This document shows, piece by piece, positions 1-10,479 of a stretch of 64,000 nt of DNA. Each line of letters begins with the position of its first letter. Within the stretch, counting starts at the first letter, position 1. Below the pieces are notes generated by a model, which was not told the DNA's origin, did no database searches, and was given only the letters and a program-made list of their open reading frames with translations. The DNA lies in the NCBI GenBank assembly GCA_036346395.1, contig CM070604.1, positions 41,257,662 to 41,321,661 on the forward strand, in the 5' to 3' direction. The position numbers were made by a program, and so were the translations under genes. The stretch is from Hsuehochloa calcarea (Eukaryota; Streptophyta; Magnoliopsida; Poales; Poaceae).

Positions 1-1413
1 CCACGAAATAATATTAAACTTGTTTGAGCAGTAGTGTTGATACTACTTTCTTTAATAAAAGAAAGCCCATGTCAACATACATGCATGATGCATTTGTTAG
101 AAATATGATTCTTTGTTTAGTTTGTTTCTATAGCTTAAACGGTTCGTTGGAATGGCAACATAATGGAATGCTCAATCCTAAGACATTAGCTACTTTGATT
201 GTGTGGTTTAAGACAAAAACTTTGGTTATGGCTTCAATGATGAGAACATTTCGCCCTTTATATTTCCTTTTTTTTTCTATAGCGGGTGCCTAGGCAAAAA
301 ATGTTACACAAATACATCACATCACTGCGTATCAGTCTGCGTAAATATAATTTTGTTGGGAGGAAAGTGAGATCGTCCATGCAAAATACTAATTGTCCTG
401 TTTACTAAGATTTGATCGAAAAAGAGAACTGAAAAGATGTTTCACAACAGCACGGCATTACTAGCTTGAACATAATTTTTCGAACGAGCATTACTAGCTT
501 TACACCTTTTACAGCAGCCACACAGGCACAGGACAAGGCTGCGCATGCAGTGTCAGTGTCAGTGTCAAGTCAGGTCAACAAGATTTCTTGGCAAAATTCA
601 TCGATCATTCTGAATTTATACACGTCCATTTCACGGAATGCAACTGTATCCCGGTTCATCAGATCAGCACAAATATACAATGGAGCAGCTGAAGAAACCA
701 AAGCCCAGCTCAACTGCATAGGAAAACTCCCAGACATTGAATTGATAGGGTTGTTTCGACAATAACTTGAGTACTCAAAAGTTCAGCCAGGCCTTGAAAA
801 ATACAATAAAATTTAGACCTTATGTACTCCAAAGTTACATACACCTTACAAAGTTACAAGACTACAAGCCCGCAGGTGGAAGAGGTTTTTTTTCTTAAGC
901 TGTGGGGTTTTTGCACCACTAGTTCCCTCTTGTGTGCATATCTTGTGGAGATGCCACCATCCACAAAGAAGAGCCACCTCCCTGAGGGGAAAAGCCCTTT
1001 TTCTTAGAAAGGCATGAGGATTTGTCATTTGTGTTGTTGGTGGTGGATTCCACTTCCTGGCCGTAGAAACTCCAGACTCTGCTTCTTGATGGCTTTTGTA
1101 TTGGTTTAAATCGCACCTAGTGCGCGATATGCAATAATGGAGAGCGGCAGAAAGCAATACCAGGCATGTCTGCTCTCTTCTCCTGTCTTGGTTCATTGAC
1201 ACCGACCTCTATATGTAAGTGAAATCTTCAGTTAAAGAAGCCAAGTGAGGTGCCGCTCTTGCTCATCGTGGTCCACCATGTCGGAGAAGAGACAGGCAAC
1301 GCTGAGCAGGTCATGTGTTCTGATCATAGGTAATGTGAGTTCTACCATGTTTGCCGCTCTAGGAGCACAAATATGTTGGGTGAGTTGTTCATGAACTGAA
1401 CATTGAGCTGCAG
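1..1413. other. No recognisable gene; probable intron 1 or upstream of NPF gene
   Basis: I see no convincing coding exon, RNA gene or repeat structure here. Short open frames on both strands lack family resemblance. The NPF gene that follows begins in this window at an internal splice acceptor, and the conserved first exon of the family (N-terminal tail and start of TM1) is not found in this stretch. It is therefore probably intron 1, with exon 1 outside the window, or the gene is 5'-truncated. Confidence 0.4.
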
Positions 1414-3562
1414 TGGTGGCGAGCGTGGAGAGGTTCGCGTACAAGGGCGTGGCGTCCAACCTGGTGACGTACCTCACCGACGTCGTGAAGATGAGCACGT
1501 CTACCGCGGCCAAGAGTGTCAGCACGTGGAGCGGAGTCACCTCCATGCTGCCGTTGGTCAGTGCCGTTCTGGCAGACTCCTACTGGGATCGTTACTCCAC
1601 GATCACGGCTTCCTCCTTGCTCTATGTTGCCGTAAGTCGCTCGTTAATTTCCTCTTCTTTTGACGGTGATAAAATCGCTGATTGGTCATGTTCTTGTGTT
1701 GTTTCCAGTCTGTTTTCAACTTGTTTTATTTGCCAGAGAGTCTGGAATCTGAATTAAGAATCAGCGCGTCGATTTCTGTACTTCGTAGTTGTAGTCACAA
1801 GAAACGTACTTTCTCAAGAGATGAGACAAGCGCAATTAGATACCCTGTGATATTTAGTTATTGGAATAAGAAAATATTAGGACAATATGGAGGAGGTCGC
1901 ACCAATGTGGGATGTATTAATTTACATTTAGTTACTGGCGTGAAACTAAAATTGCTTCAAGACAGAAGCGATTGCAAATGCAGACATTTGGTGTAGTTTC
2001 TGATGGTTCAGGACGTAGACAAGAGTGTACAAAGAACAATTCAGTAGTAACAACAAAATATGCATAATAAAGAAGCAGTCATTTTTTAACTTAAAAAATA
2101 GCCTGCATATTCAAGAAAGCAACTTATCAGTACATCGTAACAGTAGGATTCTTGTGAAGCAAGTGACTTTCTTTCCACTGATACTACTGTTTATCAGGGG
2201 CTGGTAGGACTAACCTCATGGGCACTGTTGCACACATGGATGCCACGCTCTTCTCTGTTCTTCCCACTGTACTTGATTTCAATTGGACAAGGTGGATACA
2301 ACCCTTCACTCCAAGCCTTTGGAGCCGATCAACTAGACATCGGAGACGACGCAGAGCCCGGCACGGCGGAGGAGAAGAGCAAGGTGAAGAGCCTGTTCTT
2401 CCAGTGGTGGTACTTCGGCATATGCAGCGGCAGCCTCTTGGGGAACTCCATCATGTCCTACATCCAAGATACTGTCGGTTGGGGGCTCGGCTTCGCCATT
2501 CCCTGCGCTGTCATGGCACTATCTGTTGCAGTGTTCTTCTGCTGCGCTCCTGTCTACATGCAGAAGCCACCGAAAAGTGTCGATAGGCCTTCTCCTAATA
2601 GCTTCTTCAGAGTTCTGAAGTCGCTTCTCGCAGTTGTCACAGCTAGAAAGATCAACCTGCCATCAAGAGACGACGATGGCGATAATGTTTCTGAGCTAGA
2701 GTAAGAGTATATGCACTAAACAGTTCAATCCTAGGAAACTTTCAAACAACATTACCAATGCAAAATCTGAATTTTGATACGCAGGTTACAGGAGAAGCCC
2801 CTTAAAGCTGATCTAGCTAATCCGAAAGAGTCCCTGAATGAGGCTACTAAACCTAGTGTGGCCAAGATAATACTCAGGCTTCTACCAATCTGGACAGTGC
2901 TGCTCATGTTCGCGGTCATCTTCCAGCAGCCGATGACGTTCTTCACCAAGCAAGGCATGCTGATGGACCACAAGGTCGGCAGCGCCTTTGTGATCCCTCC
3001 GGCGATGCTCCAGAGCACGATCACCGTGTCGATCATACTGCTCATGCCAGTGTACGACAGGATGATCATCCCTCTGATCAAAATGATCACCCGGGACAGC
3101 AATGGGATCACGGTGCTCCAGAGGATCGGCGTGGGCATGGTCCTCTCCATCGTCGCCATGGTAATCGCTGCTCTCGTGGAATCGCGGCGGCTCCATGTGA
3201 CCCAGCTGAGCATATTCTGGCTTCTACCACAGTACATCCTACTGGGTGTATCAGACGTGTTCACCGTGGTGGGGATGCAGGAGTTCTTCTACACGCAGGT
3301 CCCCAGCACGATGAGAACCATCGGCATCGCGCTCTACCTCAGCGTCTTCGGCGTCGGGAGCTTCCTCGGCGCGTTTCTGATCACGGCTCTCGAGATGGTC
3401 ACGGCGAGGGCGGGCAAAGGACATGGATGGTTCTCCGACGATCCTCGGGAGGCACACCTGGATAACTACTACTGGCTCCTGGTACTCTTGAGCTCCATCA
3501 GCTTTGTGGTTTTCACACACCTGTGCAAGTACTACAGTAGCGTGGATGCATCAGGGAGATAG
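1414..3562 (+). CDS. NPF (NRT1/PTR family) proton-coupled transporter, 3' exons, NPF5-like
   Basis: Three exons join in frame: 1414-1631, 2198-2700 and 2785-3562 (stop TAG). Donors are GTAAGT at 1632 and GTAAGA at 2701. Acceptors are CAG at 1411-1413, 2195-2197 and 2782-2784. The roughly 500 residues are a typical major-facilitator POT/NPF carrier of the plasma membrane or vacuole. They include ERFAYKG, the hallmark [31 protein letters not shown] and the C-terminal DNYYWLL. Family members move nitrate, peptides or hormones with protons; the substrate cannot be read here. The family's first exon (about 50-70 residues) is absent and probably lies upstream of the window. Oddity: the proton-coupling ExxER motif reads ASVER, so the first Glu is Ala at the normal distance from ER. 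The rest of the frame is intact, so it may be functional, divergent or an early pseudogene. The NPF5 assignment is inference from overall similarity. Confidence 0.85.
1632..2197 (+). other. NPF intron
   Basis: This AT-rich spacer lies between two exons whose frames and conserved protein sequence join exactly. It begins GTAAGT and ends with a T-rich tract and CAG. I see no embedded gene. Confidence 0.8.
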
Positions 3563-4432
3563 GATTTAGTGGGTGCGAAAACTATAACTATCTTGGCATT
3601 ATTGATGTTGCTTGTGTGCAAATTACACACTAGATGAAATGCTTTTCAGTGTGAGCTGTAGTTCAGGTGGGTGAGATAGGATTTAGGCTTTGTCTTGTTA
3701 GTATTTGCTCGTGAAAAGAAAGCTGGCTGCAGAATGTAAAGTTGCATGTGAATCTCGATGTCATACATTGAACCTCTTGTCGAGTAACACTCTTTTTTTG
3801 GTGAAGAAAGGACACTGAATACACATGTTGCATGTGAATCATGTGTTATAACGAACAGCATCATCAAATCAAGCAGAGTGCTCACCATGGCAGCAGCAAC
3901 ACCACGGCTCACCAACATGGACCCACTACAACACCCCACACCTTCTGACTGCCCCGGCACCAACACCGCAAAGGGCGGCAACCACCAGTACGACAGGCCA
4001 TAGCAAAGAACGAGGAACCACAAATACCACAAAACCCTAGGACAGCCGGCAACACAGCTTCGGAATGAAGTGGGCGAGGAGACCCCTCCGCTCAGACCGT
4101 GACGAAACGGCACGCAGAAACCTTTCAGAATCAGAACAATATGTATTTCCGTGCAGTTACTGTGCCACCAGGAATCAAAACAATATGTTCCAAAATATAA
4201 ATCAAAACAATATATTCACAAGCAAAAGCCCAAAAAAATAATGAACATGACAAAGAAAAAGCAAACCTTTTTTTTTAATCTACATGAGAAGAGCCTCAAT
4301 ACAGAACCAAAATGAACAGATCACACAAGCATGAAACTAGAACAAGAGCTGTCTCGGACATCTCATAGAGAAGAATAGTTGCAGCAGTTTCATACAAATC
4401 GCTGCAGAACATCTCAAGAAACTCACGAGCGA
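3563..4432. other. Intergenic: NPF 3' UTR and 3' UTR of the - strand small gene
   Basis: The NPF stop is at 3562 and the convergent small gene ends at 4433. Open frames on the - strand in between have no recognisable family. The AT-rich parts near 3600-3650 and 4140-4270 fit 3' UTRs of the two convergent genes. I see no transposon termini. Confidence 0.4.
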
Positions 4433-4768
4433 TCAGTACCCCGCTATCTCGGAGCCCTGCTGCTTGCCACCGTTCTTCTTCTGGCACTTGTCCTTGATCC
4501 ACCGGAACCCCAGCGCGGTGCCCTCCTTCACCCTCCTCAGCCCGCTCGCCGCAGCCGCCTTGGTCTTCTCCACGCCGCCCTGTTTCCTGCCGCCGCCGTC
4601 CTTCCCGTCGCGCGGCGCGGGCGGGCTCGGGTCTGCGCCGTAGTCCCACTGGTCCGCCCACGACGTCCCGACCGAGTTGCTCCGCCGCATACCGACTGAT
4701 CGGCCGCCGCCGGAGGCAAGAAGATTCCGGCACGGGCTAAACGAAACAAGATCTGCCTCAGGAACCAA
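4433..4768 (-). CDS. Small conserved plant protein of unknown function
   Basis: This is an intact frame of 111 residues. The core is MRRSNSVGTSWADQWDYG (about residues 27-44). It is followed by a Pro/Gly/Lys-rich stretch and a basic C-terminal half with EKTKAAAASGLRRVKEGTA and a WIKDKCQKK end. I recognise this layout (RSNSVGT-WADQWDY, then KTK-A-A-G-KKVKEGT-G-WIK-K) as a family of about 100-residue soluble plant proteins without an assigned biochemical role. No signal peptide or membrane segment is visible. The first ATG at 4768 lies about 50 bp below a TATA box, so I use it. Homologues as I recall them start near the second Met (4690), so the first 26 residues may be an N-terminal extension or may not be used. 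GC-rich codon use is typical of grass genes and unlike the neighbouring transposons. Confidence 0.6.
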   Translation of the reverse strand: MVPEADLVSFSPCRNLLASGGGRSVGMRRSNSVGTSWADQWDYGADPSPPAPRDGKDGGGRKQGGVEKTKAAAASGLRRVKEGTALGFRWIKDKCQKKNGGKQQGSEIAGY

Positions 4769-4815
4769 GAGACGGAGATGTTGCGTTAGCTCTTGTGGTC
4801 TCCTCCGGATCAGGA

Positions 4816-4823
4816 CTTTTATA
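4816..4823 (-). promoter_or_regulatory. TATA box of the small - strand gene
   Basis: On the - strand this reads TATAAAAG, about 48 bp upstream of the first ATG (4768). That spacing would put transcription start near 4785-4790 and leave a short leader. Confidence 0.55.
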
Positions 4824-5432
4824 GACGGAGCTGCAAATCAAGCTGACAGAATGTTGTGGTCATGGACAGCTAAAGAGACGGAAATCTTGAGGCGGAGGTG
4901 ACTGAGATGCCTACGCGTTCTACTTCTAGAAGGTGTTTGCGACCATACATACGACTTTGGGAAGTTTGGAGGTGGCGGCGTGGACCAGGGGGACGCGCTG
5001 ACCACGCTGCACAAGGCGGGAAGTGAAGCTTCCGGTTCGGGTGACACCGACGAGTGGGCCCCACGGTTACTGTGAACCACCTGTCAGTGACCGTCTGGTA
5101 GCCACGATACGGCCGTGACAAAAGGTTTGGAAGTGCTTTCGTTGCACGATTGAATTGATTTTGCATGCCCGATTACAATTTGAGGCGTGGGGAGAAGAAT
5201 GAATTGCTGGCTTGCTCCTACTCTGTTCTGGATTGAATTGATTTTTGTATCCTGCTTCAGGGCGGACCTCACTACGTTCGTGTTTAGTTGAATACCAAGT
5301 ATAAAGTATGCATGTTAGATATATACCAACAATTAGGATATATAATCATATTTGTACCCAAATTGTTTCAGCTTTTCCCACCACAACCCCTTCCCCAATC
5401 CATTCAACGACGTGGCCTATTCTTCCATTCAC
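4824..5432. other. Intergenic, nothing recognised
   Basis: This is upstream sequence of the - strand small gene, ending at the target site of the first LTR retrotransposon. Open frames here show no family features. Confidence 0.4.
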
Positions 5433-5437
5433 GTGTG
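5433..5437. repeat. Target-site duplication, left (element A)
   Basis: GTGTG directly precedes the 5' LTR and is repeated at 17185-17189 directly after the 3' LTR. Confidence 0.85.
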
Positions 5438-8400
5438 TGTAACAGCCCAAAATCTCAATTTCAGTTGAAAATAAGACTATAATTATTTTTGTGAATTTTC
5501 TGGAAATTTTAAAAACTTTTCCCTAAGTATTTTAAAGCTAAAATATTTTATGTGCAAAATCTATTACCAACTAAGAGTTGTAATTATTTTATTTAAGTCC
5601 AGAATGCCTCATAGAATTTCTGTGAATTTTCTAAAAAATTTTGGACTTTATTTGCTATTTTCTAATGCCTATTTGAATTTCTGGAATTAAATCAATTGAA
5701 AAAGATTTAAAATCCTTACAGCAAGATCTTGGGCCACACCCGAGATCATTCCCGCCAACCCACCTCCTCTCGACTCCGCCGCCACACGTCGCTCATCGCC
5801 GCCTCGTCCTTCGCATCCAGCCGTCGCCGCTCACTCATCACCTCGGCCTCTCGATCTCCATCCAACGGTGATCTCCGTCACCCCGCGCCTCTCTCCTCTC
5901 TGTCTCGCCGACAGGGGGCCCGCTCACACGTCGTCTCCTCCTCCCTTTCTTCCCAAAGACGCCCGCGCCTCTCGCCGCCATTGCCGCCGCCTCGGGCTCG
6001 TCACTCCCGCGATTCCTCCTCTCTTCACTCGCCATCACGCGTGTTAACTCCCCTCACTCCGCCGCATTCACCTGCCTTTTTCCCTCCATTACTCACCCTA
6101 ACGCCGCGCCTGCTTGCCACCGCCATTACTCCCGCGCTAAGCTCACCTCCCTCTCGCCCTCGCCTATAAAGGGAGCACCGGTGCGCCTCTCCTCCTCAAG
6201 CTTTGCCCAGCTCCCTCGCCTCCATCACCCCGATCGCCCGCATTTGGCCTTTCCTCTCGCCGCGGCGGTGCTCCATTGCCTCTAGCGCCGCCACGGTGGA
6301 TCTCCGCCGCCTCGGCCGCACCGGCCGCCTCGGCCGCGAACTCGGTGCGCACTTCCACCTCTAACGCCACCGGAGCTCCATCACCGCCACAAGCCCGAGA
6401 GCGTCGCCGCCAAAATCGTCGCCGCCGACGAGCCGTGCAATTTCCTGCGCCGCCTCGGTAAGCCACAGGATCCCGCACTTCTCTCGCGTTGCACCTCGCC
6501 GGCTTCGCGCCGGCTGCCGTTCGCGGAACGCTCGTCGCCGAAGTCACCGCTAATGCCGTGCTGATGTGGCACCGCCACATGGCCGCCATCGTGTAGCCAC
6601 GATTGCGCCACCTCAGCGTTTTTGCCCACGTGGTGTACCCGCGTGTCGCGCACAAGTGGCAAAGCCACTGTTTCATGCACCCGGTTCATGGTGGATCATT
6701 AGTGATTCCGTGGACTCAGTCCACGAGCCCGCCCACAATGCGATCTCGGTGCAGTCTTCTTGACGTCATTGGCGCAATAAAGATAATTTCCTTTAGAAAT
6801 TTAATTCGGGAAATATGGAAATTCTGATTTTAGGATTTAATTTAGATTTAAACTTCCAGGAGCTCGTATTTCTTCATACAAACTCCGATTTAGGTGATTC
6901 AAATTTCTAAATTTGTATAAAATTAAGATCTAGCTAACTAAAACAAAATTATTTAATTTGGAGTTAATTTGAATTTTCATTTGAATTTATTTGAGTTCAT
7001 TTGAATTCTGTTTGAATTTGGATTATTCTCGCGTATAGATTTTAACGACTCCGGAGAGCTTGACCCTATTGAAGAAGTAGAATACCAAGATTTTGAACAA
7101 GGCAAGTTACACCATTGACCATTTTGCCCCCAATATTTAAAATTAGTTAATTTCTGTTTTAAATTATTATTGCATGCATAATTGTATTTAATTATTTTTA
7201 AATTCCTGTTTTAAATACTTAATTATTCCAATTCCTTTGTACAACCACATTTGAATGTTGTATTACCAATTCCTTGTCACCTTAGTCAAATGAATTTAAA
7301 AATAAATATATACTTAGCAAATGCTTAGACCAGAAAATATTTGATTTTGGGAGAATTTAGCCAAAACTTCAAAATTTGATAAAAAGCCTATGACATTGTT
7401 ATATCATGGTGGACTTTTGCAAATATCATTGAAAATTATAAAAATAAAATAAAATGGTTTGTACTTGGGTAAAAATGGACCGTTGGTGGGTGCAAGTTTA
7501 TGCACGGGCTCGTCTGGTTAGGATTGAGACCCAGGGTTTTTATTGAAAGTTGCCCAAGTAGATTAAGGACCGGTCTTTGAGTCGCATCTTGCAAAGCTCC
7601 ACCGTACTACCTCATGTTCTGTATGGGTAGAACCAGGCTTAATAACTTGTCTTACCTCATTATTGCTTATGCCATTTTGTTGTGTGGGTGTCGGTTAGAC
7701 TTTATTCCCACTTGGCGCAAGAGGGAGCTTCCGGTAGGTGGTTAGCCTAATGGAAGTGAAACCTTAGCGGGCATATTAATAGTGAGGTAGTGCATTGGAA
7801 ACGCCTTGTGATAATTGCCCAGTCACACGCCTAAGGAAGCGTGCATTGGCCGACATAACGGGCAAATTATCTCGTGTGGGTAAAGTTGTACCCCTCTGCA
7901 GAGTGTAAATCTATTCGAATAGCCGTGTCCACGGTTATGGACATGCTGAGCAAAGCCACTCTAAGTTAGAATTTGTTTTTGGTTTTAAAATAACTCTGGA
8001 CATGATTTGAGGATGGTTAATCCTTGTGATAAAATTGGGCGGGTAGCTTTGTGATAGGAGGGTATCCTTCACCATGTTTCATATGGAGGTTATCCACTAT
8101 AAAATGATCAAAGTTTAAAATCTGATTTTAGCTATGGAATAAAAATGTGCCTTGAAACTTAGTATAACTATTTAAAACCCAAAAATGCTGAATTACGCAA
8201 ATAAACCATACAACCTTCCTTTGAATAACTTATGCATGCATTATAAATTCTGTATTGGGTGTAATTTGCGAGCACAGTTGTAGTGCTCACTCTTGCTGAA
8301 TATTATTATTCAGGAGAAGACTACTATCCGGAAGGTGAGGAGCAGGACGATTAGGTAGCGACCTCCAGACGATTGCCTGTGGCGTATCGTGTGGCTTACC

Positions 8401-8582
8401 ATTATATTTTGCTTCCGCTTAATGTTTTATTTGGCCTCCGGCCCAAATTGTAATAAACTCTATGCTTATTAATAAACACATTTGGATATGTTTGTGATAA
8501 CATTTTGTGATTGTACACCTGGAAATCCTGGACTAGTGTATGAACACATAGAATTCGGGATCCTTCGTTCCCGGGTTCGACA
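5438..8582 (+). repeat. Element A 5' LTR
   Basis: This 3145-bp LTR begins TGTAACAGCC and ends GGGTTCGACA. Its GC-rich part (about 5730-6550) differs from the 3' LTR mostly by single missing bases in homopolymers. The AT-rich remainder is almost identical. Confidence 0.93.
6165..6170 (+). promoter_or_regulatory. LTR TATA box (element A 5' LTR)
   Basis: TATAAA is followed by GGGAGCACC. The equivalent in the 3' LTR is TATAAAAG at 14748-14755. This is the likely core promoter for the genomic RNA. Confidence 0.55.
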
Positions 8583-8586
8583 AAAG

Positions 8587-8598
8587 TGGTATCAGAGC
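8587..8598 (+). promoter_or_regulatory. Primer binding site (element A), tRNA-iMet
   Basis: TGGTATCAGAGC lies 4 bp after the LTR terminus. It is complementary to the 3' end of plant initiator methionine tRNA, the standard primer for this class. Confidence 0.9.
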
Positions 8599-8763
8599 CA
8601 TATCGACTGTAGGTCGTGACCTAGAAGGAAATCAAACCCTTAAGGATTTATTTTTAAAAATTAAAAATAACTTGGTCTTCTGGAGTCATTTCTCAACTTT
8701 TCTCTTGAAAAATATTTATTAACTCATCTCCTTCTCAAAAATTGTAGATGGCTGAAGTTCCGA

Positions 8764-9327
8764 ATGCCATTTCCCATGGTGTTTTTGCTGGTCATTGGGC
8801 ATGATTCTCGGAAGATCATGCAGCACTTGGACTTTGAAGAAAGACCGACGTATCAAGGATACAAGTATAAGGTGGGAAATCAGGATCGGTGGAGGGTAGA
8901 AGTGATCCTCTACTCCAACCTATCGCCGAACACAGACTTCCATATCTCCGATACCCCAATACGACGAGACACCTTCACCGAAGGCATCCAGGATGCAGCC
9001 AGGGAAGCAACCCGCCGACTTCGCTACATCTACGATCACCGCCTCAACGGCACTGGGTTCCACTATTACCCGATGCACATCCCAACCCGGCATGACAGTA
9101 CTTTCCGCTCAACTAGAGATGAAGACTGTCCCGATCTCACGCATCAGGTGGATCTGGCCAGAGCCATGGATTATGCCTACGGGAATACACTAGATGAGCT
9201 GTCTCTCATACAAGGTAAATTACAAGACGCATAAGAAAAGTTGAAGACTGCAGAAAAAGAACTGGCCTACTACAAGGAAGGCGAGGCTAGTTCTAGTGAG
9301 CCAGATTATACCCCAATAACACCATAG
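8764..9327 (+). pseudogene. Extra ORF between PBS and gag of element A, function unknown
   Basis: This reading frame starts at 8764 and runs 156 codons to a TAA at 9232-9234. It then continues in frame to 9325-9327 with a Glu/Lys-rich, coiled-coil-like tail, so one stop probably interrupts an original protein of about 185 residues. It is not gag: no Gag fold or zinc knuckle is visible. It has a GI-D-AAREATRRLRYIYDH helix, an FHYYPMHIP segment and a TRDEDCPDLTHQVDLARAMD segment. I recall similar 'hypothetical proteins' upstream of gag in grass retroelements, but I know no activity for them. An upstream ATG at 8748 (MAEVPN) is in another frame and may be the ancestral start, displaced by a frameshift. 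Confidence 0.55.
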
Positions 9328-9528
9328 ATATGTCCTTAAATTTTCCTTTAGTTGCGAATTATGAGCTACAATACCTTTGTGGTAGCCATAATGAATTAAT
9401 AAAAATAAAATAAAATAAATTATTTTGCCGAAGTGTTCTTGCCTTGCGTTTGTTGATTTTGGGCTATTGTAGACCTATACCCTTAGAAATTCCTGTCTCT
9501 CTTGTCTAATCTGTGAAGAGTCCACCAG

Positions 9529-10467
9529 ATGGTGACCACCCGCACTGGAAGTGTCAGTGCCAGAGGGCAAGGAAATGAGAATGCTGATTATCAAGAAAAC
9601 CCAGTTCAACAGCCACCACCTCCTCCAACTGAAGCCCCTGACTGGCGCCAAATGATGGCCAATCAGACTCATCTGATTGAATTGCTAGCCCAGTCTCTCC
9701 ACAGCAACCAGGGTACTCAAGCGTCAGTAGCTTATCATGCTCCTCCACCTCCCGCAAGAGTGACTTTGTCAGAGTTCATGAGGATGCGTCCGCCGACGTT
9801 TTCTAGTAGCACGGAACCCATGGACGCAAATGATTGGCTCAGGGCTATTGGTAAGAAGCTGGATATTGCTCAATGCACAGATCGTGAGAGAGTTTTGTTT
9901 GCCTCTCATCAATTGATTGGTCCCGCATCAGAATGGTGGGATAACTTCAGCATGTCCCATGCTAATGCCCAAGAAATCACTTGGGATGGGTTCATGCAAG
10001 CTTTCCGCCGATCTCACATTCCATCTGGTATGATTACACTAAAGAAGAAGGAGTTTCGCTCTCTTCGTCAAGGAAACCGTTCAGTCAGCGAGTATCTGCA
10101 TAAGTTCAACCAACTTGCTCGCTATGCCCCCGAGGATGTAGCCAGAGATGAAGACAGGCAAGAGCGATTTCTGGAAGGGTTGAACGACGAACTCTCTGTT
10201 CGTTTGATTTCTCAGGATTTCACCGACTTTCAGCGGTTAGTAAATAAGGCCATACGCTAGGAAGGCAAACATCAAGAAATGGAGAACCGTAAGCGGAGGA
10301 TGGCCGCTCATAAATTTAACTCAGGAGGACTGCCCAGGCCTCGTTTCACTCAGTCTCAGCCACCTCAGCGTGGAAGATTACAGTCTACTACACCAAGAGT
10401 TCCAGCTCCAGGTCCGCGCCCAAATACTCCGGATTCCGTAGTAGTTCATCGGAGGTCGGTTCAGTGA
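9529..10467 (+). pseudogene. Element A gag (capsid/nucleocapsid), one in-frame stop
   Basis: The frame opens at ATG 9529 (MVTTRTGS). A Pro-rich linker leads into a Ty3-type retrotransposon Gag domain with features such as WWDN, FMQAFRRSHIPSGM and LRQGNRSVSEYLHKFNQLARYAP. A TAG at 10258-10260 interrupts it, after which the same frame continues with a basic Arg/Pro-rich tail to 10467. The nucleocapsid zinc knuckle follows in another frame near 10490-10545. There CFHRNELGHYANKC shows Arg in place of the second Cys, so the knuckle is damaged as well as shifted. Gag forms the cytoplasmic virus-like particle. Confidence 0.85.
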
Positions 10468-10479
10468 GGCCGACCATTC

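Noticed and set aside
846..1202. 118-codon - strand frame upstream of the NPF exons
   Set aside because: No domain, no codon bias, and overlapped by other random frames; treated as chance.
2752..3264. 170-codon - strand frame opposite NPF exon
   Set aside because: Mirror of a real, conserved + strand membrane protein; GC-rich codons leave the other strand open.
5729..6169. Ser/Arg-rich 146-codon + frame in GC-rich sequence
   Set aside because: Lies in the element A LTR upstream of its TATA box; composition-driven and not preserved in the 3' LTR.
6164..6676. 170-codon - frame in the same LTR
   Set aside because: Ala/Arg-rich composition and no match in the second LTR because of indels.
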